Shown here: piece by piece, positions 51,237 through 59,534 of the stretch | Numbering within the stretch: the first letter of the stretch is position 1 | How the letters are laid out: the number at the start of each line of letters is the position of its first letter | Source of the DNA: Colwellia psychrerythraea | GTDB lineage: Bacteria > Pseudomonadota > Gammaproteobacteria > Enterobacterales > Alteromonadaceae | Assembly (NCBI RefSeq): GCF_000764185.1 | Contig: NZ_JQEC01000057.1 | Coordinates: 223,501 to 287,500, forward strand | Reading direction: 5' to 3' | DNA length: 64,000 bases | Notes under the pieces: generated by a model | The model's input: only the letters and a program-made list of their open reading frames with translations | Database searches by the model: none | Told to the model about the DNA's origin: nothing | Program-made: the position numbers and the translations under genes

Positions 51237-51257
51237 TTAGCTTTCTAATTTAGCTTA

Positions 51258-52016
51258 TTATCTCACTAAACGGTTGTTTGGATAATTAGCAGCAAGAACT
51301 TGCAAAGCATTTTTCTTTAAATCTTTTAGCCCTAACTTATCGTAACTTTCAATCATAACTTCTAATGCTTGTTCTATTTCAGGACTAGGGGCGAAATATT
51401 CAATTACATAACGACCACGGTTAGCTGCAGAAGCATAAGCCTCACGTTTAATATAGTATTTAGCTACGGCAATTTCGTATTGCGCCAGACGTGATTTTAT
51501 TGAAATCATGCGTTTACGCGCATCGGCAGCGTATTTACTGTCAGGGAAATCAGTGACTATGCTTTTAAAATCATTAAAGGCGCTTCGTGATGCTTCAGGA
51601 TCGCGATCGGCGCGGTCTATACCTGCCATGTCCTGAAATAAGTTCTCTTCGGTAGAAAGGTTGATGAGAGCTCGCATATAATAGACATAATCAATATTTG
51701 AGTTATTGGGGTTTAGGCGTAAAAACCTATCGGCTAAAGCAATACCTTGAGCAGCATTACCACTTTTATAGTAGGCGTATATTAAGTCTAGCTGTACTTG
51801 ATGAGAGATAGGGCCAAAAGGAAAGCGCGAATCAATGGCACTAAGTATTTGAATAGCTTTTTGATATACACCATTATCAAGTGCAGTTCGGGCATCAACA
51901 AATAAAGCTTGTGCCGACTTATCTGGAACCTTATCAATCTCATCTTCAGATGAAGAACAACCTGTTAAGGCTAATGCTAAAACGGTTAAAATAATTTTTA
52001 CTGTCAATTTTTCCAT
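51258..52016 (-). CDS. bamD: Outer-membrane assembly lipoprotein BamD
   Basis: 252 residues. Lipobox LALTGCSS. TPR-like helices: ALFVDARTALDNGVYQKAIQILSAIDSRFPFGPISHQVQLDLIYAYYKSGNAAQGIALADRFLRLNPNN, with the PFGP motif of BamD. The QDMAGIDRADRDPEASRSAFNDFKSIVTDFPDSKYAADARKRM stretch is diagnostic. It is an essential part of the complex that inserts barrel proteins. Divergent from rluD, an arrangement also seen in enterobacteria. Confidence 0.97.
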   Translation of the reverse strand: MEKLTVKIILTVLALALTGCSSSEDEIDKVPDKSAQALFVDARTALDNGVYQKAIQILSAIDSRFPFGPISHQVQLDLIYAYYKSGNAAQGIALADRFLRLNPNNSNIDYVYYMRALINLSTEENLFQDMAGIDRADRDPEASRSAFNDFKSIVTDFPDSKYAADARKRMISIKSRLAQYEIAVAKYYIKREAYASAANRGRYVIEYFAPSPEIEQALEVMIESYDKLGLKDLKKNALQVLAANYPNNRLVR

Positions 52017-52102
52017 GAAATTTATTATCGCTACTTTGTTTTAATTAAAATAAATATCAAACCACCGCGTAAACGGGTAAAATGTTTCTATATTTAAGAA
52101 CA

Positions 52103-52121
52103 ATACCAATTTAATTGGTAT
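52103..52121. repeat. Palindrome related to the type-B element ends
   Basis: ATACCAATTTAATTGGTAT is a perfect 19-bp palindrome around a central T. Its arms match the ATACCAATT ends of the miniature element at 9366-9627. It lies in the divergent bamD-rluD promoter region and may be a remnant of such an element. Confidence 0.5.
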
Positions 52122-52210
52122 AAGCATTCTACCCTAGCAACCTTACCTTGCACAGTGCAAATAGTAATTTGATTAATTCGCTAGGTTTAAACCAGTTTAA
52201 AGAGAATTTA

Positions 52211-53188
52211 ATGTCAGAAATCATTCAACATAAAGATACAGTGCCTGAGTCATGTTTAGGTAAACGTTTTGACCAATCATTAGCGATAATGTTTCCTGAT
52301 TATTCACGTTCACGGATAAAAGAGTGGATTTTAGACGGACAAGTGCAGGTTAATAGCGAAGTACTTACCCGTCCTCGTGAGAAAATGTATGGCGGTGAAG
52401 TTGTTGAAATTAATGCCAAAGTTGAAGCCGAGATACGTTTTGAAGCACAAAACATTCCGTTAAATATCGTTTATGAAGATGAATATATTTTAGTAATAAA
52501 TAAACCAGTAGGTTTAGTTGTTCATCCAGGTGCAGGTAATCCTGATGGGACTTTGCTTAATGCTTTGTTACATCATTACCCACAAATCGGTGTAGTGCCA
52601 AGAGCTGGTATCGTACATCGTCTTGATAAAGATACTACCGGTTTAATGGTTATAGCTAAAACTATTGCCGCGCAAACTAACTTGGTTGAAGCGATGCAAT
52701 TACGTGAAATTACTCGTGAGTATGAAGCGATTGCCTGTGGTGTTATGACAGCAGGTGGTTTGGTTGATGAGCCTATTGGTCGTCATTCTACTAAGCGTAC
52801 ACAAATGGCCGTTTCTTTTATTGGACGTCCTTCTGTTACCCATTATCGAGTTATGGAGAAATATCGTTTACACACACGTTTACGTTTACGTTTAGAAACG
52901 GGTAGAACGCATCAAATTCGTGTTCATATGTCTCATATTACCCATCCGCTGGTAGGTGACCCTGTTTATGGTGGTCGTCCTCGTCCACCAAAAAACTCAA
53001 CTGAAGCGTTATTAATGAAATTACGTAGCTTTAAGCGCCAAGCATTGCATGCGGCTATGTTATCTTTATTTCACCCAATAACCGGCGAAGAAATGACTTG
53101 GCATGCAGACTTGCCAGAAGATTTTGTTGAGCTAATTGAACTGCTGCAAGAAGATAATAAGCTTAATGCCCAAGACGATTATTTGTAA
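52211..53188 (+). CDS. rluD: 23S rRNA pseudouridine synthase RluD
   Basis: 325 residues from the ATG at 52211; the E. coli protein has 326. An earlier in-frame start adds 21 residues and is not expected. N-terminal S4 domain (SRSRIKEWILDGQVQVN). Catalytic aspartate in HRLDKDTTGLMV near residue 140. End LETGRTHQIRVHMSHITHPLVGDPVYGG. It makes pseudouridines in helix 69 of 23S rRNA. The pgeF gene overlaps its 3' end. Confidence 0.96.
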   Translation: MSEIIQHKDTVPESCLGKRFDQSLAIMFPDYSRSRIKEWILDGQVQVNSEVLTRPREKMYGGEVVEINAKVEAEIRFEAQNIPLNIVYEDEYILVINKPVGLVVHPGAGNPDGTLLNALLHHYPQIGVVPRAGIVHRLDKDTTGLMVIAKTIAAQTNLVEAMQLREITREYEAIACGVMTAGGLVDEPIGRHSTKRTQMAVSFIGRPSVTHYRVMEKYRLHTRLRLRLETGRTHQIRVHMSHITHPLVGDPVYGGRPRPPKNSTEALLMKLRSFKRQALHAAMLSLFHPITGEEMTWHADLPEDFVELIELLQEDNKLNAQDDYL

Positions 53189-54125
53189 TAGTAAACCGGC
53201 TCATGTTGAAAATGAGTCGCTTCAATTGACCAACTCTACTTTTGAGTTGGTTAATTGGCCATCCCTATCAACATCTAAATACACACCTGCCACTTTACAT
53301 CAAATCAATGATAAGGTTCTCGCGCTACAATCAACTCGCCTTGCCCCCCAGTTACCCTTAAAGTCAGTGCTAGATCAACAAACTTCACTAGAACAATCAT
53401 TGACAAGAGAAAGCTTAAAAAATGAAGAGTCAGCATTTGGTGCTTTTAATTTAGGTCTACATGTTGGAGATAGTGTTAAAAAAGTTATCTGTAACCGTAA
53501 AACTTTAAAATATTTCATTAATCAGCAGCTGCAAGCCAACACACCATCGCCAGAGAATAAGGCAAGTAAAAACATTGAAATTCAGTGGCTTGAGCAAGTT
53601 CATGGTAATGAAGTTGTGGAGGTTACAACCGTAGATGAGCTAGCTATCACAGCTGATGCTAGTATTACTCGTCAGAAAAATATTGCTTTAGCAATAATGA
53701 CAGCTGATTGTCTACCCATCTTACTAAGTCATAAAGACGGCACTGAGATTGCTGCTATTCATGGCGGTTGGCGTTCATTGGCAGCGAATATAATTACAAA
53801 AACCTTAGAGAAAATGCACAGCAAGCCTGAAGATATTGTTGCTTGGCTTGGCCCTTGTATTGGTAAAAATTCTTTCGAAGTAGGCAGTGAGGTTAAAGAA
53901 GCTTTTACTCAGCAGAATATTGTTTTCAATAATGCTTTTTTAAAGCAAGAAAGTGGCAAATACTTTGCTGATTTACATCAAATAGCACTATTACAATTAC
54001 AAATGTTGGGCGTGAGTAAAACCTCTACTCTGGCAGAATGTACCTATCATGAAACTAAGAAATATTATTCATATCGAAAAGAACAAAAAACGGGTCGAAT
54101 GGCGAGTCTTATTTGTCGACGTTAA
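53166..54125 (+). CDS. pgeF: Peptidoglycan editing factor / YfiH-type polyphenol oxidase-like protein
   Basis: 319 residues from the ATG at 53166, overlapping rluD by 23 bp. The usual length is about 245. The zinc site residues are present: EQVHGNEVV (histidine near 146), MTADCLPIL (cysteine near 181) and IHGGWRSLA (histidine near 199). The extra length is an insertion of about 60-70 residues early in the protein (around TPATLHQINDKVLALQSTRLAP ... ESLKNEESAFGA) between the first strand and FNLGLHVGD. PgeF prevents wrong incorporation of amino sugars in peptidoglycan; some homologues act on purine nucleosides. The rluD-pgeF pair is conserved. Confidence 0.9.
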   Translation: MPKTIICNSKPAHVENESLQLTNSTFELVNWPSLSTSKYTPATLHQINDKVLALQSTRLAPQLPLKSVLDQQTSLEQSLTRESLKNEESAFGAFNLGLHVGDSVKKVICNRKTLKYFINQQLQANTPSPENKASKNIEIQWLEQVHGNEVVEVTTVDELAITADASITRQKNIALAIMTADCLPILLSHKDGTEIAAIHGGWRSLAANIITKTLEKMHSKPEDIVAWLGPCIGKNSFEVGSEVKEAFTQQNIVFNNAFLKQESGKYFADLHQIALLQLQMLGVSKTSTLAECTYHETKKYYSYRKEQKTGRMASLICRR

Positions 54126-54223
54126 TAGTTTTCTAAAAAACTGAGCCCTTATTGTTTTATATCAATCATATATTTGATAATACATTGAAAAATAATCTTT
54201 TAGCCTTATAACTTAACTAGGTA

Positions 54224-54444
54224 ACCTGAACTCATAGATAATGAGTGCTTCATGTTTAAGTAAAAAACAACAACTTAATGTTGTTAAGAACAAAATTTGC
54301 AAGATTAAGTAGATATATGCTCTATCAATGTTTCAATTATCAAGGCAAAACGTTTATGAATAATGGGTTATTTATCGACGTTTTATCGCTGAGAATCGGA
54401 TAAAGGGGAAGATTGAGCAAATGCTGCTTATCCAGATCTCAGGT
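54224..54444. mobile_element. Miniature inverted-repeat element (type A), copy 4 (reverse)
   Basis: 221 bp, the opposite orientation to copies 1, 2, 3 and 5. It begins ACCTGAACTCATAGATAATG and ends CAGATCTCAGGT. Flanks are TAGGTA (54218-54223) and TATGTA (54445-54450), one difference. It lies 69 bp upstream of the clpB start. Confidence 0.9.
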
Positions 54445-54512
54445 TATGTATTAAAGAATTTAGTTATCCCAATTGGACTAGTTTATTACTCCACTTGTAA
54501 CAAGGAGATAAA

Positions 54513-57086
54513 ATGCGCTTAGATCGTTTTACCCAATCATTTCAAGAATCTATTGCCGATGCACAGTCATTGGCCCTTGGCAAAGATCATCAGTTTATTG
54601 AACCCATTCATTTAATGTTAGCTTTGCTAAATCAAAACGGTAACTCTGTTATCGCGTTATTGAAGAGTGCAGGGGTTGATGTACGTTCTTTGCGCCAGAA
54701 AATCAATGAAGCGTTATCTTCACTAGCGCAAGTACAGGACAGTAGCGGCGATGTACAATTATCATCAGCCTCTGGAAGAATTTTAAATCTTTGTGATAAA
54801 CATACGCAAAAAATGTCAGATAAATATATTTCCTCGGAAATGTTTTTACTTGCTGCTATCGATGATAAAGGTATTTTAGGAAAGATTCTTGCGGAGCTAG
54901 GCGCAAATCAACAACGTATTAAATCGGCAATAGACCACATTCGTGGTGGTCAAAATGTCGAAGAACAAAATGCTGAAGATGTTCGTCAAGCCTTAAATAA
55001 ATACACCATCGATTTAACTGAGCTTGCTGAGCAAGGCAAGCTTGATCCCGTTATTGGTCGTGATGATGAAATTCGTCGCACATTACAAGTTTTACAACGT
55101 CGTACCAAGAATAACCCTGTATTAATAGGTCAACCTGGTGTTGGTAAAACCGCCATTGTTGAAGGTTTAGCCCAACGTATTGTTAATCATGAAGTACCTG
55201 AAGGTTTAAAGAATAAACGAGTATTATCATTGGATATGGGCGCGCTTGTTGCAGGTGCCAAATACCGTGGTGAATTTGAAGAGCGTTTAAAAGCCGTGTT
55301 AAATGAATTGTCGAAAGAAGAAGGGCAAGTCATTCTTTTTATCGATGAACTTCATACCATGGTTGGTGCTGGCAAGTCAGACGGCGCAATGGATGCAGGT
55401 AATATGTTAAAACCAGCGTTAGCTCGCGGTGATTTACATTGCGTTGGCGCCACTACGCTCGATGAATACCGTAAATATATCGAAAAAGATGCAGCCCTCG
55501 AACGTCGTTTTCAAAAGGTATTAATAGAAGAGCCAAGTGTTGAAGATACCATTGCTATTTTGCGGGGATTAAAAGAGCGTTATGAGTTGCATCACTCGGT
55601 AAATATTACCGATCCTGCCATTGTTGCCGCAGCAACTTTATCTCACCGATATATAAGTGACCGACAATTACCTGATAAAGCTATTGATCTTATTGATGAG
55701 GCTGCATCGAGTATTCGTTTACAAATGGACTCTAAACCTGAAGACCTTGATAGACTCGAACGGCGATTAATTCAGCTAAAACTTGAGCAAAGAGCCTTAG
55801 AGAAAGATGAAGATGAAGCTTCTATCAAACGTCTTGCTATCATTTCATCGCAAATTACCGACAAACAGCAAAGGTATGATGAACTAGATGAAGTATGGAC
55901 CACTGAAAAAGCAGCACTTTATGGCGCTCACACGATAAAAGAAGAGCTTGAACAAGCTCGTCTTGAATTGGAAGCCGCTAGAAGGACGGGTGATTTAAAT
56001 CGTATGTCGGAATTACAATACGGAAAATTACCTGAATTAGAGAAACAGTTAGACTTAGCAAGCCAAGCAGAAATGCAAGAGATGACCTTATTAGCAAATA
56101 AAGTTACTGATGTTGAAATTGCTGATGTTCTTAGCCGCGCCACAGGTATTCCTGTCGCCAAAATGTTAGAGCAAGAGCGTGATAAGTTATTAAAAATGGA
56201 AGATAACTTACACCAGAGTGTTATTGGTCAACATGAGGCAGTAACTTCAGTATCTAATGCTATCAGACGATCTCGTGCAGGTTTAAGTGATCCTAATCAG
56301 CCCATTGGCTCTTTTTTATTTTTAGGCCCTACAGGGGTAGGTAAAACTGAATTAACTAAAGCGCTTGCTGAGTTTTTATTTGACTCTCAAGATGCCTTAG
56401 TTCGTGTTGATATGTCTGAGTTTATGGAAAAACACTCGGTGGCCCGTTTAGTTGGCGCGCCACCGGGTTATGTAGGATACGAAGAGGGGGGGTATTTAAC
56501 AGAAGCTGTACGTAGAAAACCTTATTCAGTAATATTACTGGATGAAATTGAAAAAGCTCATCCAGATGTTTTTAATATTTTATTACAAGTACTTGATGAC
56601 GGTAGGTTAACTGATGGTCAAGGTCGTACTGTTGATTTTAAAAATACCGTGATTATTATGACCTCAAATATTGGCTCTGAAATTATTCAAGAGTTTGCTG
56701 GTGATAGTCAATATCAACAAATGAAAGACCAAGTGATGAGCGTACTCGGTCAGCACTTTAAACCAGAGTTTATTAACCGTGTCGATGAGTCAGTTGTTTT
56801 CCACCCACTGCTTGAAGAGCAAATTAAGCAAATTGCTGAGATACAAATTCAAGCTTTAGCACAGCGGTTAGCCGAGCAAGAACTCCATTTAGATATCAGT
56901 GATGAAGCACTTTCGTTAATTTCTGCAGCAGGGTTTGACCCTATATTTGGTGCAAGACCACTGAAGCGAGCTATCCAACAAGGAATTGAAAATCCATTAG
57001 CACAAAAGATACTCGCTAACGAGTTCGCGAAAGGTAGTACTATTAAAGTGAGTGTTGTTGAGGAGGGATTGACCTTCACTTGCTAG
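54513..57086 (+). CDS. clpB: Disaggregase ClpB
   Basis: 857 residues, the full length for this Hsp100 protein. N-terminal Clp repeat domain, first AAA+ with GQPGVGKT near residue 205, a coiled-coil middle domain (about 410-530, RLERRLIQLKLEQRALEKDEDEASIKR) that distinguishes ClpB from ClpA, and second AAA+ with GPTGVGKT near residue 605. With DnaK it rescues aggregated proteins. The ribosome site is strong (AAGGAG). The expected heat-shock promoter is not clear directly upstream; see the insertion at 54224-54444. Confidence 0.98.
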   Translation: MRLDRFTQSFQESIADAQSLALGKDHQFIEPIHLMLALLNQNGNSVIALLKSAGVDVRSLRQKINEALSSLAQVQDSSGDVQLSSASGRILNLCDKHTQKMSDKYISSEMFLLAAIDDKGILGKILAELGANQQRIKSAIDHIRGGQNVEEQNAEDVRQALNKYTIDLTELAEQGKLDPVIGRDDEIRRTLQVLQRRTKNNPVLIGQPGVGKTAIVEGLAQRIVNHEVPEGLKNKRVLSLDMGALVAGAKYRGEFEERLKAVLNELSKEEGQVILFIDELHTMVGAGKSDGAMDAGNMLKPALARGDLHCVGATTLDEYRKYIEKDAALERRFQKVLIEEPSVEDTIAILRGLKERYELHHSVNITDPAIVAAATLSHRYISDRQLPDKAIDLIDEAASSIRLQMDSKPEDLDRLERRLIQLKLEQRALEKDEDEASIKRLAIISSQITDKQQRYDELDEVWTTEKAALYGAHTIKEELEQARLELEAARRTGDLNRMSELQYGKLPELEKQLDLASQAEMQEMTLLANKVTDVEIADVLSRATGIPVAKMLEQERDKLLKMEDNLHQSVIGQHEAVTSVSNAIRRSRAGLSDPNQPIGSFLFLGPTGVGKTELTKALAEFLFDSQDALVRVDMSEFMEKHSVARLVGAPPGYVGYEEGGYLTEAVRRKPYSVILLDEIEKAHPDVFNILLQVLDDGRLTDGQGRTVDFKNTVIIMTSNIGSEIIQEFAGDSQYQQMKDQVMSVLGQHFKPEFINRVDESVVFHPLLEEQIKQIAEIQIQALAQRLAEQELHLDISDEALSLISAAGFDPIFGARPLKRAIQQGIENPLAQKILANEFAKGSTIKVSVVEEGLTFTC

Positions 57087-57151
57087 TAGTTTATCTGGTA
57101 ACTTACAGTCCACCTATTCAGGGGCTAAGCAGATAATTCGTTGAGCTTTAA

Positions 57152-57189
57152 TACGTAATCCTATTAACATTGTAAAATAGGATTACGTA
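57152..57189. terminator. Hairpin between clpB and the DUF4124 gene
   Basis: A perfect 14-bp stem TACGTAATCCTATT / AATAGGATTACGTA with a 10-nt loop. The genes converge here; the hairpin lacks a long T-run but could stop either. Confidence 0.65.
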
Positions 57190-57201
57190 GATTAAATCTT
57201 T

Positions 57202-57687
57202 CTATTTACTACAGTAAAGTCCTTCATGTTTTTTACTTAACGTTAGCTTATCTTCTTTTTCAGCAGCAGTTAGTGGACGGCTACCTATACTGCCATCGCT
57301 TTGTTCTTCATTTATATGTATATCATCTAAAGAGTTCAGCATTTTTATATTAAGGCGTGCTGCTTTACAGTTTTTCTCGAAGGTAGCTTTGTTCTTTGCT
57401 GTAATATCATCTTGTTGTTTTTCCATCTCAGCAACTGCTTGTGTAGCTTTATCTTCATCGGCAAGTGCTTGTCTCTCAGCTTTAGATAAAGCTTTAAATG
57501 AAGATACTGTACTTAGTTCGGTATAATCAAACCCTTGAGGTAGGTTTTGGCTAAAATGAACAATATTATCCTTATCAATCCAACGATAGATTGCGATATC
57601 TTTTGCGTTAGCGCTGTTGAATAGTAATGGGGCGATTAGCGTTGTAGCTAATAAAGCGGCAGTGAAAGATATTTTTTTAATGCTCAT
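57202..57687 (-). CDS. DUF4124-type periplasmic protein
   Basis: 161 residues with a signal peptide (LLATTLIAPLLFNSANA). Right after it comes IAIYRWIDKDNIVHFSQNLPQGFDY, the short DUF4124 beta domain (YRWxDxxGxxHFS pattern), then a charged coiled region. Function unknown; the domain is frequent in envelope proteins. It is convergent with clpB. Confidence 0.85.
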   Translation of the reverse strand: MSIKKISFTAALLATTLIAPLLFNSANAKDIAIYRWIDKDNIVHFSQNLPQGFDYTELSTVSSFKALSKAERQALADEDKATQAVAEMEKQQDDITAKNKATFEKNCKAARLNIKMLNSLDDIHINEEQSDGSIGSRPLTAAEKEDKLTLSKKHEGLYCSK

Positions 57688-57849
57688 AGTTAAACCTTAT
57701 TCTGTAACTTATAAATAATAATACAACTGATACATCAGTTTAGAAAGTAAGCCTACGGTTTTTAGTATAGATTTATTTTTGTGACCATAAGCTAGCAAAT
57801 TCTTATTCGAATAACAAATGCTTAGTACTGTTGAGCTAACACCTAATAG

Positions 57850-57867
57850 TGTCAGTTTTTTTTACAC
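57850..57867 (+). promoter_or_regulatory. 18-bp upstream element of PEP-CTERM gene 58076
   Basis: TGTCAGTTTTTTTTACAC. With flanks, AGTGT and ACACT form an inverted pair around it. It lies 82 bp upstream of a sigma-54 promoter candidate. Confidence 0.78.
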
Positions 57868-57949
57868 TTTAATACTCGGTTGTTAATCTAAGGTTAATGC
57901 GTCGTATCTATTGTGGTAAGTATATGTACTTTAAGGTAAATGTTATTTA

Positions 57950-57965
57950 GGCGTGATTATTGCTT
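57950..57965 (+). promoter_or_regulatory. Sigma-54 promoter candidate for gene 58076
   Basis: AGGCGTGATTATTGCT: exact GG-to-GC spacing, full TTGCT -12 part, GGCRYG -24 part. The start codon is 111 bp downstream. Confidence 0.78.
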
Positions 57966-58075
57966 TACTGCTATGCAATGTCGGTTTTAGCTTAATTGGT
58001 TCAATTGAATTAATTTAGCTCTGCCGCTATTAATACTATAAAAATAAAATAGCCATATTATAAATAGGAAGTAAC

Positions 58076-58585
58076 ATGTTAAATAAATTAATTTTACGCG
58101 CTTTTTTTTCAATCACTTTAGCTCTTAGTTTTACCGGTGCAGCGAATGCTGCATTAATAACACAAGACCTTATATCCGGCACTGACGGTGTTATTGGTTC
58201 AGTTTCTATTGATACTGCAATGGCTGATGACTGGGATATCGTAACGGACTGGGTATCTTTTGAAATTGGTGGTTATGCTATGAGTCAACCACCAATATTT
58301 TTTGAAGCTGTAATCGATACTATGGATTTTTACGCGGGAATTCAATCGTTAAATTTTGACGTAAATGATACCTGTACTGGCTGTGAATGGGCATACAATG
58401 GCTCTGTTGAAGCCGGTTTTGGCGGCACTGTTGATATTTTTGATGTTGCATCTAACGATTTAGTTACCTTTTGGGGTGACGTAACATTTGGTCAAGCAAC
58501 TGTTGTTCCTACTCCTGCTACTTTAGTATTGTTTTTAACTGCTGTTGCTGGTTTAGCGGCACGTCGTAAAATAACTAAACTATAA
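58076..58585 (+). CDS. PEP-CTERM sorting-domain protein (169 residues)
   Basis: Signal peptide (AFFSITLALSFTGAANA). The C-terminal signal is VVPTPATLVLFLTAVAGLAARRKITKL: PTP variant, hydrophobic segment, arginine cluster. The mature part is acidic and beta-rich, with a CTGCEW pair of cysteines. No known domain recognised. Single-gene unit with an element and a sigma-54 promoter candidate in a long upstream region and a terminator after it. Confidence 0.9.
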   Translation: MLNKLILRAFFSITLALSFTGAANAALITQDLISGTDGVIGSVSIDTAMADDWDIVTDWVSFEIGGYAMSQPPIFFEAVIDTMDFYAGIQSLNFDVNDTCTGCEWAYNGSVEAGFGGTVDIFDVASNDLVTFWGDVTFGQATVVPTPATLVLFLTAVAGLAARRKITKL

Positions 58586-58639
58586 CGATATATTTTTATA
58601 CTGGGCAATTTACGTGGTCTAGGGTGTAAATTTGTAGAT

Positions 58640-58670
58640 AAAGGCTTTACCTTGGTAAGGCCTTTTTTAT
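58640..58670 (+). terminator. Terminator after PEP-CTERM gene 58076
   Basis: AAAGGCTTTACC / GGTAAGGCCTTT, a stem of up to 12 bp with one G-T pair, followed by six T. Confidence 0.82.
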
Positions 58671-58952
58671 GCCTTGATGTTTGTCATATAACATTTATCA
58701 CATAGGGTTCGTTATATTTAATTAGACTCAATCGTATTTAATCTTCTCTGTGCTTCTATACATTTATACTCTTGTAGTAAATCCCCGGTCAACATTATAT
58801 ATCCTGTATTTACATCTATTTACTAGAACTTAATTATCTAAATCTAATTTGATAAAAGTCACTTCAAATATATGTAAACTCATACAAGCTAGTTCAAACG
58901 ATTGCAGATAATTAAGTCATTTGTGTATAGTTTCATTTTGTTATTCACACAA
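58671..58952. other. Intergenic region without visible gene
   Basis: AT-rich DNA between a terminator and transposable-element copy 5. I see no coding frame, RNA gene or clear control site. Confidence 0.6.
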
Positions 58953-58958
58953 TAAGTA

Positions 58959-59184
58959 ACCAGAACTCTGGACAAGCAGTACTTGCTAAATACTCCCCTT
59001 TATCCGGTTCTCAGCGTTAAACGTCGATAAAGAACCCGTCATTCATAAATGTTTTACCTTGATAACCAAATAAATTGAAACATTGATAGAGTCTATCTCT
59101 ACTTAATCTTGTGAGTTTTGTTCTTAATTACCTAAGTTATTGTTTTTACAGTAATATTAAGTGTTTATTGTCCAGGGTTCAGGT
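58959..59184. mobile_element. Miniature inverted-repeat element (type A), copy 5
   Basis: 226 bp, the longest copy. It begins ACCAGAACTCTGGACAAGC and ends TTGTCCAGGGTTCAGGT. The 6-bp duplication TAAGTA is exact on both sides (58953-58958 and 59185-59190). Landmarks CCCCTTTATCC, CAGCGTTAAA and AAATTGAAACATTGATAGA are present. Confidence 0.93.
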
Positions 59185-59190
59185 TAAGTA

Positions 59191-59437
59191 AACTGTTCAC
59201 AGTACAAGAACTCAATTTTTAGCAGGGCTTATTACGGGTAACAATTCTGTAAGAATAGCTAAGGTTACATCCCCATAAGCTTGTTTTAGTTCGAGATGCG
59301 GCTGAAAGTATAGTTGAATAAGTGGCAGTTGACTTAGAATAAGCTGCAACGCTTTATTGAGATGGAATTAGCTATGGTTGTGTTATTGCGCTCTAAGTAC
59401 GCGAATAATATATTAAGGCATTGGATTTACAAGTAAT
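59191..59437. other. Intergenic region without visible gene
   Basis: About 250 bp between transposable-element copy 5 and the subtilase terminator. No frame of useful length and no RNA gene recognised. Confidence 0.6.
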
Positions 59438-59439
59438 AA

Positions 59440-59475
59440 AAAGCCCTCTTAAACAGCTTTAAGAGGGCTTTATTT
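59440..59475. terminator. Terminator downstream of the subtilase gene
   Basis: A perfect 14-bp stem AAAGCCCTCTTAAA / TTTAAGAGGGCTTT with loop CAGC. A and T runs on both sides allow use on either strand; the subtilase gene (minus strand) ends 60 bp away. Confidence 0.88.
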
Positions 59476-59534
59476 ATGTTACTAAGCTAGCTAGTTAACT
59501 AAATAAGTTAGCTAGTGAATAATAGTATGTACTA

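Noticed and set aside
54224..54444. Tandem or CRISPR-like repeat interpretation of the dispersed 205-226 bp repeats
   Set aside because: Copies are kilobases apart, have inverted ends and target duplications, and lack repeat-spacer periodicity.
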